Below are positions 8,325-16,854 of a stretch of 64,000 nt of DNA, in pieces. A program made the position numbers and the translations under genes. Source of the DNA: Candidatus Accumulibacter similis. GTDB lineage: Bacteria > Pseudomonadota > Gammaproteobacteria > Burkholderiales > Rhodocyclaceae. The stretch spans positions 930,001 through 994,000 of the forward strand of contig CP054595.1 of the NCBI GenBank assembly GCA_013347225.1, given 5' to 3'. The notes under the pieces were generated by a model. The model was not told the DNA's origin, searched no databases, and saw only the letters and a list, made by a program, of their open reading frames with translations. Numbering within the stretch: the stretch's first letter is position 1; every line of letters begins with the position of its first letter.

Positions 8325-10010
8325 TCACTCCTTCACCGTCCGTACTTCCAGCACCGCCTGAACGATCCCGTCCGTCTCCCAGAACAGTTCCTGCGCGTCG
8401 GCTTCCAGCCGCACGAGGTCGAGAAACGAGATCCTGAGCACGTCCTGCACGGCTAGCGTCACGCCCAGGGTTGAATCGAGCGTCAGCAGTTCCTCATCCG
8501 CCGAGATCTCGCTGCCGCCGGTGATGCGCCGGTAATCGGTCCGGCCGCCGGTCGCGTGGATCACCAGGTTGCGCCGGATCGTCGGAGTCGCGAGGTACCG
8601 CGCGTAGCCGATGTTCTTCACCGCCAGGTGCTGGTCGGCGGCGTGGATCGGTCGGGTCACCTCGACATCCGACTGCCCCGACGACAGCCAGAACGGCACG
8701 GCGCGCCCCTGACGCGCGTGCAACCAGGCGCGGAAGGCCTGGATCGTCGCGCGATTGCCGAAGGTGAACCGCAGCCGCTTCCCCATCACCGGGTGGCCGC
8801 TGAGGTCGTCGAGGGTCACCGGCCCGGTGCCATAGTCGAGGAGGGCGAGCTTGCGACGCCAGGTGTCGGTGAGATCCTCGATCCGGTTCGGACGCCATGC
8901 CAGCACGCGATAACCCTGGTAGGTGCTCGGGCCATCGATCGCCGACACGGGGCTCGGATCCTCGACCGCAAAGCGCACCCGCGCGCTCGCCAGCGCATCG
9001 GTCGGATGCGCGACCAGGACGTCGCCATCGATCCGCGCGAAGCGCGCCGGGAAGACGCGGGTTCCCGCTGGCCAACCGCGCGACAGCGGCTGCTTCAGGG
9101 TCAGCGCGTTGCCGGCCAGCGACAGGATCTCGCCGACCTCGTGGTGCTGGTTGTCCGACCAGAAGGCCACCAGGCCGCCGGCATGGTAGTCGGCATTCGC
9201 CGCATCGGCTACGCGCACCGCCGTCGCGCCAGCCGACAGCGGGGCGGTGAGCACCGTTTGATCGGTCCACACCGGCACGGCAAAGACCCGCGCCGCCCAG
9301 GCGTGCAGCAGCGTCTCCAGCACCCGCACGTCGTGCCCCGCGAGATCGAGCTGGAACTCGAAGCTGCGACGGGGAACGCTGCGCAGCCGGATGCGCTGCT
9401 CGCTGCCGTCGTAGGACTCCAGCACATCGGTCAGCCACGCCAGCCGCTCGGTAATGCCGCCCGCCCAGTTCGGGGCGAAGCCGAAGACCACCACGCGGCG
9501 GCCGGTCACGGTGAGGGTCGAGCTCGCCCCGTTGCCGAAGCGCAAGACGTAGCGCGCCGACAGGACCGGGCTGCCTTGCGTCGACGCCGCGACGGTATGG
9601 ACGCGCGACGTCAGCGCGCCATAGACCAGCGGCGGTGGCGGCTGTCCGGTCAGCGACACGCCATCGGCGCCGGTCTCCTCGATCGCGGTCAGGCTGACCG
9701 GCGACAGAAACGCGTTCCAGACCTCGACGGCATGGCTCATCGGGCTCACGAGGTTGCCGAAGTCGATCGCTGCCGGCAGCACGTGGATGCGGTGATACCA
9801 GTCGTCGCGGAAGCTCCGGTCAGCCGCTCCCGTCAAACCCGCCCGCGGCAGCACGCCCGGCAAGATGAAGCTCGGGATCCCGGCACGATCCAGCCCGACG
9901 ATCGACGGGACGCCCGCCAGGCTGAGCGTCTGCAGGTTGGCCGAGACCGTGAAGTGACCCCTGGCCAAATGGAGGACGGCAAGGCCCGCCACGCCCATGA
10001 GAGTCGCCAT
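8325..10010 (-). CDS. Phage distal tail protein, 561 residues
   Basis: A beta-rich 561-residue protein. The middle contains LTDVLESYDGSEQRIRLR and RRSFEFQLD, a pattern shared with DUF2460-like distal tail proteins, and a later part (about 390-470) has TFGNRATIQAFRAWLHARQG, typical of proteins that shape the tail tip. The N-terminus is hydrophobic (VAGLAVLHLARG). It overlaps nothing but is 3 bases from its upstream neighbour and 4 from the downstream one. I assign it to the distal tail/baseplate by position and fold pattern only. Confidence 0.65.
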   Translation of the reverse strand: MATLMGVAGLAVLHLARGHFTVSANLQTLSLAGVPSIVGLDRAGIPSFILPGVLPRAGLTGAADRSFRDDWYHRIHVLPAAIDFGNLVSPMSHAVEVWNAFLSPVSLTAIEETGADGVSLTGQPPPPLVYGALTSRVHTVAASTQGSPVLSARYVLRFGNGASSTLTVTGRRVVVFGFAPNWAGGITERLAWLTDVLESYDGSEQRIRLRSVPRRSFEFQLDLAGHDVRVLETLLHAWAARVFAVPVWTDQTVLTAPLSAGATAVRVADAANADYHAGGLVAFWSDNQHHEVGEILSLAGNALTLKQPLSRGWPAGTRVFPARFARIDGDVLVAHPTDALASARVRFAVEDPSPVSAIDGPSTYQGYRVLAWRPNRIEDLTDTWRRKLALLDYGTGPVTLDDLSGHPVMGKRLRFTFGNRATIQAFRAWLHARQGRAVPFWLSSGQSDVEVTRPIHAADQHLAVKNIGYARYLATPTIRRNLVIHATGGRTDYRRITGGSEISADEELLTLDSTLGVTLAVQDVLRISFLDLVRLEADAQELFWETDGIVQAVLEVRTVKE

Positions 10011-10013
10011 CGC

Positions 10014-10814
10014 TCACTTCCGAAGCGCCAGCCCGACGCCTCCCGCCGCCCGGTCGCTGCGGAAGAAGACCATCCACTCGTCGGCGCCGATCGTCACCGT
10101 GTCGCCATTGTTGAAGTGCTGCATGTGAACACAACGCAGGTGCGGCAGGAATCCGAGCAGCACGCCGTAGCCCCCCGACTGCACCATCACCCGGATCGGC
10201 ATCAGCGGCGCGAGTCCGTTGAACTGGTTGGTCGTCTCGGGTGGGCCGTCGCGCCAGAGCGGGACCGAGCCGCCGGCGCCGAGCCATCGGTAGCCGTCCA
10301 CCTCGGCGCGCAGCGCGAGCTGGTGCGCGTAGTAGTTGGAGACCGCTGGCGCCCAGAACTGGTGGCCACCGTAGAACGCGCCACTGTCGTAGATCCCGGT
10401 CTGGATCAACTGGCCCACCGCGAAGTGCGTATTGGCCTGCGCTGGAGAGACGAACACCCCGGCCAGGAGATCGGGATTCGTCTGCGCAAAGAGATGCCAG
10501 GTACACGGAAAGAGTGAGGCGCTCTGCGTGCCGACACGGTTGGGGCAGGTCAACGCGGAGGAAATCGCGTCGGGTTGGTTGTCCCAGGCGCGTGCGCTGC
10601 TGTATCCGGTCGAGCCTTTGAGCGCGAGGGCGTAGCTGGCTGGAGCGTGGTGGGTCGAGAAGTCCGCCCAGACGGCACCCCGGTTCAGGTGCAGACGGTA
10701 GTCAGCCCCGTCGGCGGCGTAGGCGTTGACGGTCCAGCCGTTCGCCCCGGCGAAGCGGTAAAACGCGTCGAGCAATTGATTGGCGGTCGAGGCGACGCCG
10801 GTGGCGTAAGTCAT
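10014..10814 (-). CDS. Tail-region protein, 266 residues, possible paralogue of next upstream gene
   Basis: Begins TYATGVASTANQLLDAFYRF and ends with GADEWMVFFRSDRAAGG. The N-terminal phrase (Y-x-x-G-x-A, then LL-x-x-F-x-x-F) resembles that of the 268-residue protein encoded just upstream (10846-11652), and both have aromatic-rich centres, so the pair may be an old duplication. Located after the tape measure gene and before the distal tail gene. Structural role in the tail tip is likely from position; the precise role is unknown. Confidence 0.65.
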   Translation of the reverse strand: MTYATGVASTANQLLDAFYRFAGANGWTVNAYAADGADYRLHLNRGAVWADFSTHHAPASYALALKGSTGYSSARAWDNQPDAISSALTCPNRVGTQSASLFPCTWHLFAQTNPDLLAGVFVSPAQANTHFAVGQLIQTGIYDSGAFYGGHQFWAPAVSNYYAHQLALRAEVDGYRWLGAGGSVPLWRDGPPETTNQFNGLAPLMPIRVMVQSGGYGVLLGFLPHLRCVHMQHFNNGDTVTIGADEWMVFFRSDRAAGGVGLALRK

Positions 10815-10845
10815 GCGGTCGTCCAGGAAGCGGGGAGGTGATTGT

Positions 10846-11652
10846 TTACTGCAGGCGCAACGCGACGTAGTTGCCGATGCCGGTCGACGCGACGTCCTGC
10901 AGCACCAGGTGGTTCACCCCGTCCACGATGACGAGGTTCTCCGAGGCACTGCTGAAACCCGAGACGTGATACAACCCGTCGATCTCGCCATAGATCGCCG
11001 TCGCGTCGTAGAGCACCAGACCGGTCAGCGGATAGACATTGCCCGGCGAGTGTTTGTAGGTCTGCCCCGCGGGGTAGCGCGACGGCGTTGCCCAGACCCC
11101 GGCGAGGTTGCGCATCTGGCAATTCCAGATGGTCGAGACTTCCGACCAGCGGCGCCCGCCGAAGTAGTAGTTGTCGGTGCCGGAGACGAAGAACGGGTAA
11201 GGAAACTGCCCGGGCGTCGCATAGGGCGTCAGGAAACCCAGGTGCATCAGCATGTAGCGGCTGCTCACCTTGACCGCGAGGATCGCCCGCCGGCCGTTGG
11301 CGACCAGCCAGTAGCTCATCGGGCTGTTCCACAGCGACAGGTAATGCGCCGGGCTCACACCCGGCTGGCCCGCGAAGTTCGCGCCGGAGAGATAGCCGGT
11401 GTACCCGAGTACCTGCCACTGATAGAGATCCGAGGCGGCCGTTTCCTGCGAGAACAGCCCGGCATAGATCGCGTCCGTGCCGCCGAGACCCGGCGCCTTC
11501 AGGATCAGTTCCTGCGTCGACGCCTGCTGCACCCAACGCAGTTCCTGCCACGCCTGGCCGGCGGCGACGAGACTCGGGTGGCCGGTGACGAAAGCCCGGA
11601 AGCGGCCCAGCAGATCCCGATGGTCGGCCGCGATTCCCGATTCGTACGCCAT
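10846..11652 (-). CDS. Tail-region protein, 268 residues
   Basis: Begins AYESGIAADHRDLLGRFRAF. The centre is aromatic-rich (YLSLWNSPMSYWLVANGRR, DNYYFGGRRWSE). The start codon overlaps the stop of the tape measure gene (TAATG), which places it immediately distal in the tail cluster. I do not recognise the family with certainty. It looks like a beta-rich virion protein; the related downstream gene suggests that both occupy similar positions in the tail tip. Confidence 0.65.
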   Translation of the reverse strand: MAYESGIAADHRDLLGRFRAFVTGHPSLVAAGQAWQELRWVQQASTQELILKAPGLGGTDAIYAGLFSQETAASDLYQWQVLGYTGYLSGANFAGQPGVSPAHYLSLWNSPMSYWLVANGRRAILAVKVSSRYMLMHLGFLTPYATPGQFPYPFFVSGTDNYYFGGRRWSEVSTIWNCQMRNLAGVWATPSRYPAGQTYKHSPGNVYPLTGLVLYDATAIYGEIDGLYHVSGFSSASENLVIVDGVNHLVLQDVASTGIGNYVALRLQ

Positions 11653-14165
11653 TACGCCAGCACCTGTTTCACCGCCCCGGCATTGCGGGCGAGAACGTTG
11701 AGAATCGTCCGCTCGCCGGCGGACGAATTGAGGTAATCGTGCGCCAGCGACGGATCGACGACGTTCACGATGCGCACACTCGGCTGGGCGGCGCCGGCCG
11801 GGAGAGACGGCTTGAGGCTCTCGACGAGACCGCCTTCGGCGAAGGCCAGGCGGCCTGCGGTCACCCGGGGCCCACGAGCGATGCCGTTCAGCGCGTCGAG
11901 GAACGACACGCCGACCGTGCGCACGGCGGCGGCCTGGAGCACGTACTCGCCGGCCGACAGGCGCGCCGGGATCGAGTCGGAGGTGGAGGTACCCGGACCG
12001 GTGACATAGCCACCGGCCGCAAGACCACGGCCGCCGAAGAGGGATGCGATGAACCCCCCGAGACTCGCACCGCCCGAGCCTTTGCCGAGACTGCCGAAGA
12101 GGCTCTCGACCAGTTTCTGGGCGGCGATCTTCTGAATGGCCAGGAGGACCGAGCGCGCAAAATCGGCGAACGCCTCCTTGGCCGACTTCGCGCCCGAGCC
12201 GATGGACTCGAACAGTTGCACGAAGCCGTCCTCGATTGCGCCGTCGATGCGCCGGGCGACGTCGTCGGACTCGGTTGCGAGTCCCCGTACTTCGACTCGC
12301 AGGCGCGCGACGCGGTTGATCGCCTCCTCGGATCCGGTTGCGCGGGCCAGGGCCTCCATCCGGGGAATCAGACCCTCGACCTCCTGCGCGGTCTGCTGGT
12401 GCAGGGTCAGGAGGCCCTGCCGCATCTGCGATTCGGTGAGCAGGCCGGCCTCGCGCTGCACCTGGAGTTCGCCTTCGGCGATGCGCATCCGCTCCATCAC
12501 CGACTGGAACTGCGACTCCAGCCGGCCGAGTTCGGCGAGATCCGCCTCGACGTCGATCAGGCGAGTGACCTCGGCTTCGCCTGCCTCATCCCCGGCTGCC
12601 TTCAACCGATCCAGCAGCGGCTGGTACTCCCGCGTCAGCTTCTCGCGCGTGATCTCGCCGCCGGCGCCACCGCGGATCTCGGCCAGGCGTTGCCGGACCT
12701 GGGCGAGTTCGTTCGCCAGATCGGCTTCGGCCTGGGCCGCCTTGCGGGCGTTCTCGATCTCGACGTCGGCACGCTCGCGGTTCAGCACGATCAGCTCGGC
12801 TTCGAGCTTCTTCACTTCGGCCTTCGCGCGCAGACGGGCACTCTCGTCCTTGCCGGTGGTCGTCCCCTTCGTCTGCTCGGCGAGTTCCTGCTGTTTGGCG
12901 GCGATCTCGGCGTCGATCGCCGCTTGGGCGATCTGCGCCTTGGCCGCATGAAACGCACGGATCAAGATCAGGTGGTCTTCGAAGGCCCGGTCGTAGGCTT
13001 CCCGAGCCCGCTTGAGACGGTCCTGCAGGAGGCGCAGTTCGGCTTCGGCGTTCGCCTTGATCAGAGCCAGACGCGCGCCGCTGGTGTCCGGGCTGCCCGC
13101 CGACCGGGCGAGCCGCCCGGCGATCGATTCCCCGGTTGGTCTGACTTCCGGCTTCTTCGCTTCGGCCGGCTTCGGATTGAAGAGCCTGTCGTGGAACTGG
13201 ATCACCCGGTCGCGCCGCGCGGCGAGGCTCGTCTCCAGTTCGCCGAGGATCGTCTGTGCCTGGCTGACGTTTCCTTTCAGTCGCGCGACGCCGGCAGCCA
13301 CACCCGCCCCGATCGCTTCGCCCAGGGCGAGAAAGCCGTTGGCGGTCACCGCCGCACCCAGCGCCAGGGTCTTCAACGCCAGAACGACGCCGTCCAGGAT
13401 CGCCTGCAAGCTGCCACCGTTCTTCGCCGACTCGACGAGTCCGCGGGCGAGATCGCTCAGCGCGGGCAGGACACTCGCGGCGACGCGGTGGGCGACACCC
13501 TGCAAGGCGGCGCGCAGGAGGTTCAGGTCGTCGTTGAACTCGGCCGCCCGGGTCGCCGTCTCGCCGGAAATCTCGCCGCCGAGTGCGCGAAACTGCGCCG
13601 TCAGTTCCCGAATGCCGTCGGCACCGCGATTGAGCAACGGGATCAGGTCCGTCCCGGCCTTGCCGAAGAGCTTCACCGCCAGCGCGGACTTCTCGGGGCC
13701 ATCCGGCATCGCCTGGAAACGGGTCGCCAGATCGAGCAGCACCTGGTCGGTCGCACGCAGTTCCCCGGTGCTCTCGCGGAAGGTGATGCCGAGCGCGGCA
13801 AAGAGGCGTTGGTTCTCGCTCGACCCGGCGGCCGCTTCGAACATCGCCGTCGAGAGTCTCTTGAGCGAGGTGGCGAAGGCCTCGGCGCCGACGTTCTCGT
13901 GCTGCGCGGCGAGCTTCAGGGTCGATAGGGCTTCTACGCTGATGCCGGCCTTCTGCGACAGTTCATCGAGTTCGTCGGCGGCGTCGATGCTGCCCTTGAT
14001 GAACGCAACGAAGCCGGCGCCGCTCAGGGCGACGCCGAGGGTGCCGAGGAGCCCGTTCACCGAGCGGGCGTGGTCGGTGAGTGCCCGCAGGTTGCCCTGG
14101 ATCGACGCGAAGGCCGAACGCGTCTGGTCGATGGCGGTGACGAGGATCTGGGCGCGGTTGGTCAT
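11652..14165 (-). CDS. Tail tape measure protein
   Basis: An 837-residue protein, the largest in the tail block, as expected for a tail-length ruler. Early hydrophobic segments (LLGTLGVALSGAGFVAFI, near residue 45; another near 265-290) and long alpha-helical coiled-coil stretches (about 360-640, rich in A, E, R, L) are visible. The C-terminus ends in a lambda-type region with LAAGGYVTGPGTSTSDSIPA and SAGEYVLQ. It sits directly downstream of the tail chaperone genes and before the tail-tip genes, the canonical order. The protein sets tail length and is ejected with DNA. Confidence 0.9.
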   Translation of the reverse strand: MTNRAQILVTAIDQTRSAFASIQGNLRALTDHARSVNGLLGTLGVALSGAGFVAFIKGSIDAADELDELSQKAGISVEALSTLKLAAQHENVGAEAFATSLKRLSTAMFEAAAGSSENQRLFAALGITFRESTGELRATDQVLLDLATRFQAMPDGPEKSALAVKLFGKAGTDLIPLLNRGADGIRELTAQFRALGGEISGETATRAAEFNDDLNLLRAALQGVAHRVAASVLPALSDLARGLVESAKNGGSLQAILDGVVLALKTLALGAAVTANGFLALGEAIGAGVAAGVARLKGNVSQAQTILGELETSLAARRDRVIQFHDRLFNPKPAEAKKPEVRPTGESIAGRLARSAGSPDTSGARLALIKANAEAELRLLQDRLKRAREAYDRAFEDHLILIRAFHAAKAQIAQAAIDAEIAAKQQELAEQTKGTTTGKDESARLRAKAEVKKLEAELIVLNRERADVEIENARKAAQAEADLANELAQVRQRLAEIRGGAGGEITREKLTREYQPLLDRLKAAGDEAGEAEVTRLIDVEADLAELGRLESQFQSVMERMRIAEGELQVQREAGLLTESQMRQGLLTLHQQTAQEVEGLIPRMEALARATGSEEAINRVARLRVEVRGLATESDDVARRIDGAIEDGFVQLFESIGSGAKSAKEAFADFARSVLLAIQKIAAQKLVESLFGSLGKGSGGASLGGFIASLFGGRGLAAGGYVTGPGTSTSDSIPARLSAGEYVLQAAAVRTVGVSFLDALNGIARGPRVTAGRLAFAEGGLVESLKPSLPAGAAQPSVRIVNVVDPSLAHDYLNSSAGERTILNVLARNAGAVKQVLA

Positions 14166-14199
14166 GGAGGCTTCGGTGTAGATGAGATTCGAGGTGGCT

Positions 14200-14847
14200 T
14201 CACACTTGGTTGAGTTCCCGCCGGATCGCTTGGGCGATGCGGGGCAGGTTCCGGCGCACGGTGCCTTCGAGGTCGAGGCGCTTCTTCAGCGACACGCTCC
14301 TCACGAGCACGGCGACCGGAATCTCCTGGCCGCGCTGCAGACGCTTCACGCCCGTTCGGTCCCGCTCGGCACGCTTGAAGCGGGCGAGCTCGCGATCGTT
14401 CTCCCGGATGTTCTCGGCCATCAGGATCGCCTGGCCGCCTCTCTGGATGAAGAAGGCGTTGCCCGAGCGCATCAGTCCGTCGATGATGGCCCGGAAGCGC
14501 TTCCGGCCGATGCGCTGGTGTTCGGGCAGCAGGGGGATCAGCATCCGGCCGCTGATCGTCCCGCCGCTCTCGTGGATGCCGAGCCACGGTACCCGACTAC
14601 CGATCCGCAACGCCGGCAGTCGGTCGGGACGCCGATCGAACACCGTCGCCCGCAAGGACTTCAGGAAGCCGGCTCGCCGGATCTGTAACGCCGACTGCAT
14701 CTGCGCCCGGGCCTGCGCCGCCACCTCACGCCCCGACTCCCGAAACCCTCGGGCGACGGCGGCCTGGATCTCCCGCTGCCGCTGGGCGGTCCACGCGCGG
14801 AACTCCCGCGGCTCGCAGAGACCCGAGGTGGTGAGGCTAATCTTCAC
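14200..14847 (-). CDS. Minor structural protein, possibly HK97 gp10/DUF6441-like
   Basis: A 215-residue protein started at GTG 14847, which overlaps the end of the tail chaperone extension (CGTGAAGATTAG). It has an N-terminal helical region (AAVARGFRESGREVAAQAR) and then SLRATVFDRRPDRLPALRIGS with GRMLIPLLPE, a pattern I associate with DUF6441/gp10-like phage proteins. It sits between the tail chaperone and the tape measure gene. The longer upstream start would extend through the chaperone overlap and is less likely. Role unproven. Confidence 0.55.
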   Translation of the reverse strand: MKISLTTSGLCEPREFRAWTAQRQREIQAAVARGFRESGREVAAQARAQMQSALQIRRAGFLKSLRATVFDRRPDRLPALRIGSRVPWLGIHESGGTISGRMLIPLLPEHQRIGRKRFRAIIDGLMRSGNAFFIQRGGQAILMAENIRENDRELARFKRAERDRTGVKRLQRGQEIPVAVLVRSVSLKKRLDLEGTVRRNLPRIAQAIRRELNQV

Positions 14848-15444
14848 GGCTGAGGGTTCTCTGCAAGCGGGTGATGGCCTCGGACTCGCCCTGGCCACCG
14901 ATGGCGACGACGAGCAAGAGATCGGCGAGACGCTGCCGTTCCGCGCGGTCGGCGGCGCGCAGGAAGGCCTCGACCTGCGCCAGCGTGTAGTTCAGGATCT
15001 CGGGGTAGCGGTGGCCGGCGGCGAGGAGGCGCTGGACGGCATCGCTCCAACGATCGCGTGCGTCCGGGCGGCGAGCCTGCGGGCGACCCGATCGATCTCC
15101 GGACTCACGCGCCGGACAAAAAAATCGGCATTGACCTCCAGCAGGGCTTCGGCCAGGCGGATCGCCTCATCCAGGGCCAGACCGTCGACCCACAGGCGTG
15201 GACGGCGACTCGCCAGCGCCACGGCTTCGAGCAGCGACTCGCCGTGGTCGGCGCAGATGCCGAGCCAGTCGATCGCCGTCGTCAGTTGCTCGGCGAACGG
15301 TCGGATCGCCCGCACGAAGGCCGGCAGCTCGCCGACGCGCAGCGGCGTCAGATCCAGAGTCTCACCGCGGATCTCGATCGAGACGGGCAGCGGCGGCAGG
15401 GCGGCAAAGTCGCTCTGGGCGGGGGACACAGGCGCCGTTCCCAT
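14837..15444 (-). CDS. Tail assembly chaperone frameshift product (gpGT-like)
   Basis: Predicted by -1 ribosomal slippage at the T7 run, 15118-15124. After the slip the second frame stays open for about 95 codons and contains family-like sequence such as RWSDAVQRLLAAGHRYPEI and NYTLAQVEAFLRAAD, ending at TAG (14839-14837). The gpG/gpGT arrangement before the tape measure gene is conserved in lambdoid and many other siphophages. The open second frame, the slippery run and the position support it. The extension has no start of its own that would make a better gene. Confidence 0.65.
14992..15444 (-). CDS. Tail assembly chaperone (gpG-like)
   Basis: A 150-residue protein between tail tube and tape measure genes, where lambdoid phages encode gpG. 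It has PLPVSIEIRGETLDLTPLRVGELPAFVRAI at its front (quoted here in two parts: residues about 18-27 and 28-47) and a helical remainder. The start overlaps the tail tube stop (TGATG). A run of seven T residues (15118-15124) in frame as GAT-TTT-TTT allows -1 slippage into a second frame that continues to 14837, giving the gpGT-like product. It would keep the tape measure protein soluble during tail assembly. Confidence 0.75.
   Translation of the reverse strand: MGTAPVSPAQSDFAALPPLPVSIEIRGETLDLTPLRVGELPAFVRAIRPFAEQLTTAIDWLGICADHGESLLEAVALASRRPRLWVDGLALDEAIRLAEALLEVNADFFVRRVSPEIDRVARRLAARTHAIVGAMPSSASSPPATATPRS
15118..15124 (-). promoter_or_regulatory. Programmed -1 frameshift site (T7 slippery run)
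   Basis: Seven consecutive T on the minus strand, phased T-TTT-TTT relative to the chaperone gene, 126 bases before its zero-frame stop. Slipping back one base leads into the open second frame that ends at 14837. No downstream pseudoknot was worked out. Confidence 0.6.
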
Positions 15445-16190
15445 CAGAGGAGCTGCACAATCTTGCCAAACTGACCGAGCGCCGCATCGACCGGCTTGCC
15501 CGGATCCGCCAGCAGCGAGCCCTCGAGTTCGAACTGGTTGTACTCGTTCGAGATGAAGGCGATCTCCTTCAGCGGATCGAAGGCGATGCGGTAGAGCTCG
15601 ACCAGCGTCTTGGCGTTGCCCTGCGCGGTGTTGATCCCTTCCAGGCGCAGGAAGCGCTCGGGTGCCGGCTGCGTGAAGATGCCGATCTCGGTCACCGCGC
15701 CGTAGCTGTAGCTCGCCTTGAACGGTTGCACGAAGCTCGCCAGATTGAGGAACTGGATCGCACCGAAGTCGCCATCGGCCGTGTAGTGGGTGCCGAGCGT
15801 GAGCGACGCGCCCGGGCTGTCCTTGACGACCAGCGCCGACACCTTGGGGTGCGCCAGCGCATAGCGGTCGCCGACGACCACTCCGGTCGGTAAGGGCTCG
15901 TCGGTGACGGTCCCGGTCGGGCTCTGGACAAAGTGGCCGTACAGGGCGAGCGCTAGGTTCTCCTTGGTGAACTCCTCGATGGTCAGCGTCACCGTCGCGG
16001 ACTTCTGCTTGATCATCCGGTGGTCGAGCGAGCGACTGCCGGATTGGGACTCGTAGTGCTCGATCACCTCGGTCTTGAGGGCGAGCTTCAACTCGGCAAC
16101 GTTGCCCGGCGTGCGCAGTTCGATGGGGTTGCCGCTGGCGTCGCGCTTGCCGAGATAGACGCGGCCCTGGAAAGAGGCGTAGTAGCTCAT
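15444..16190 (-). CDS. Major tail tube protein
   Basis: A 248-residue protein, beta-rich, with SYYASFQGRVYLGKRDASG at the start, KSATVTLTIEEFTKENLAL in the middle and AFISNEYNQFELEGSLLAD near the C-terminus. These features match siphovirus tail tube proteins (gpV/Phage_TTP type). It follows the tail terminator and precedes the tail chaperones, the standard order. The start codon overlaps the stop of the preceding 57-residue gene (ATGA). Confidence 0.8.
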   Translation of the reverse strand: MSYYASFQGRVYLGKRDASGNPIELRTPGNVAELKLALKTEVIEHYESQSGSRSLDHRMIKQKSATVTLTIEEFTKENLALALYGHFVQSPTGTVTDEPLPTGVVVGDRYALAHPKVSALVVKDSPGASLTLGTHYTADGDFGAIQFLNLASFVQPFKASYSYGAVTEIGIFTQPAPERFLRLEGINTAQGNAKTLVELYRIAFDPLKEIAFISNEYNQFELEGSLLADPGKPVDAALGQFGKIVQLL

Positions 16191-16360
16191 TGGGATTTCT
16201 CCGCAGGGAAATGGAGGGCTGGGGTGGGCGTGGCACGCGCCGGGCGAGCGGTTTCCAGAGCGATCAGCCAGCGCGCGAGATCGTCGTCGAGTTCGATCAC
16301 CGTGCCGGGTGCGTGGGCGACGCCGGCGTGGGTGTGGGGTTTCAGGAGTTCAACGTGCAT
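16187..16360 (-). CDS. Small conserved phage protein, 57 residues
   Basis: A short gene starting at ATG 16360, four bases after the stop of the tail terminator gene and overlapping the tail tube start by ATGA. The product begins MHVELLKPHTHAGVAH and continues with TVIELDDDLARWLIALE. This pattern (HTHAG, an acidic beta-strand, then W-L-I) is a small conserved family found between head and tail genes of lambdoid prophages. Its function is unknown; tight coupling suggests a role in head-tail or tail assembly. Confidence 0.75.
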   Translation of the reverse strand: MHVELLKPHTHAGVAHAPGTVIELDDDLARWLIALETARPARATPTPALHFPAEKSQ

Positions 16361-16363
16361 GGG

Positions 16364-16807
16364 TCATCCTTGGCGCGTGAGGTCGTGGAACTGTGTGCGG
16401 TAAGTGATCTGGTAGCGGGCCGGCAGGGCCGCGGCGCCGGCATCGGCGTCGTCCACGTCCCACTCGCAGTCCAGTTCGCGCAACCCGAGCGCGAGGCCAC
16501 CGAGGTTCGCGTTGTGAAACAGCGCCGCATGTGCGGCGACGAGGATCTGGTCGGCCCGTGTTTCCGGAGGAACAGATCGGGCCTCCCGGGCGAGCGCGAC
16601 GAGCCGCACGATGAGTTGTCGCTCGACCCGGTCGTTCGGTCGCGCGACGATGGTGTCGGACTCGGGGAAGAGCAGCAGCGCCGGAGAGGCCTCGCGCGGC
16701 ACGCCGTGCACCGGCGAACGCAGCAGGGTCGCACCCTGCGCGGTGGCGACCGGCGCCAGAGTGGCCATCAGCGCTTGCAGGATCTGTTCGCGGATCGATT
16801 GGGGCAT
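16364..16807 (-). CDS. Tail terminator-like protein (gpU position)
   Basis: A 147-residue protein started at ATG 16807; the longer frame upstream runs into the moron promoter and lacks similarity. It has an N-terminal helix (SIREQILQALMATLAPVA) and an alpha/beta remainder with VERQLIVRLVALAREARS and ARYQITYRTQFHDLTRQG, matching the size and fold pattern of minor tail protein U/tail completion proteins. It lies immediately upstream of the tail tube cluster. Assigned by pattern and synteny. Confidence 0.65.
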   Translation of the reverse strand: MPQSIREQILQALMATLAPVATAQGATLLRSPVHGVPREASPALLLFPESDTIVARPNDRVERQLIVRLVALAREARSVPPETRADQILVAAHAALFHNANLGGLALGLRELDCEWDVDDADAGAAALPARYQITYRTQFHDLTRQG

Positions 16808-16827
16808 GCGCCAGGGTTCCGTAAAAT
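16799..16827 (+). promoter_or_regulatory. Sigma-70-like promoter for the plus-strand moron
   Basis: A -35-like TTGGGG (16799-16804) and -10-like TAAAAT (16822-16827) with a 17-base spacer precede the only plus-strand gene in the late block. The local DNA is AT-richer than the surroundings. It overlaps the start of the divergent tail terminator gene. Confidence 0.5.
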
Positions 16828-16854
16828 GAGATAAACACTGATCAAGGATCCGCC

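Noticed and set aside
11739..13928. Long plus-strand frames opposite the tape measure gene
   Set aside because: The coiled-coil gene on the minus strand explains the open opposite frame; no ribosome site or motif.
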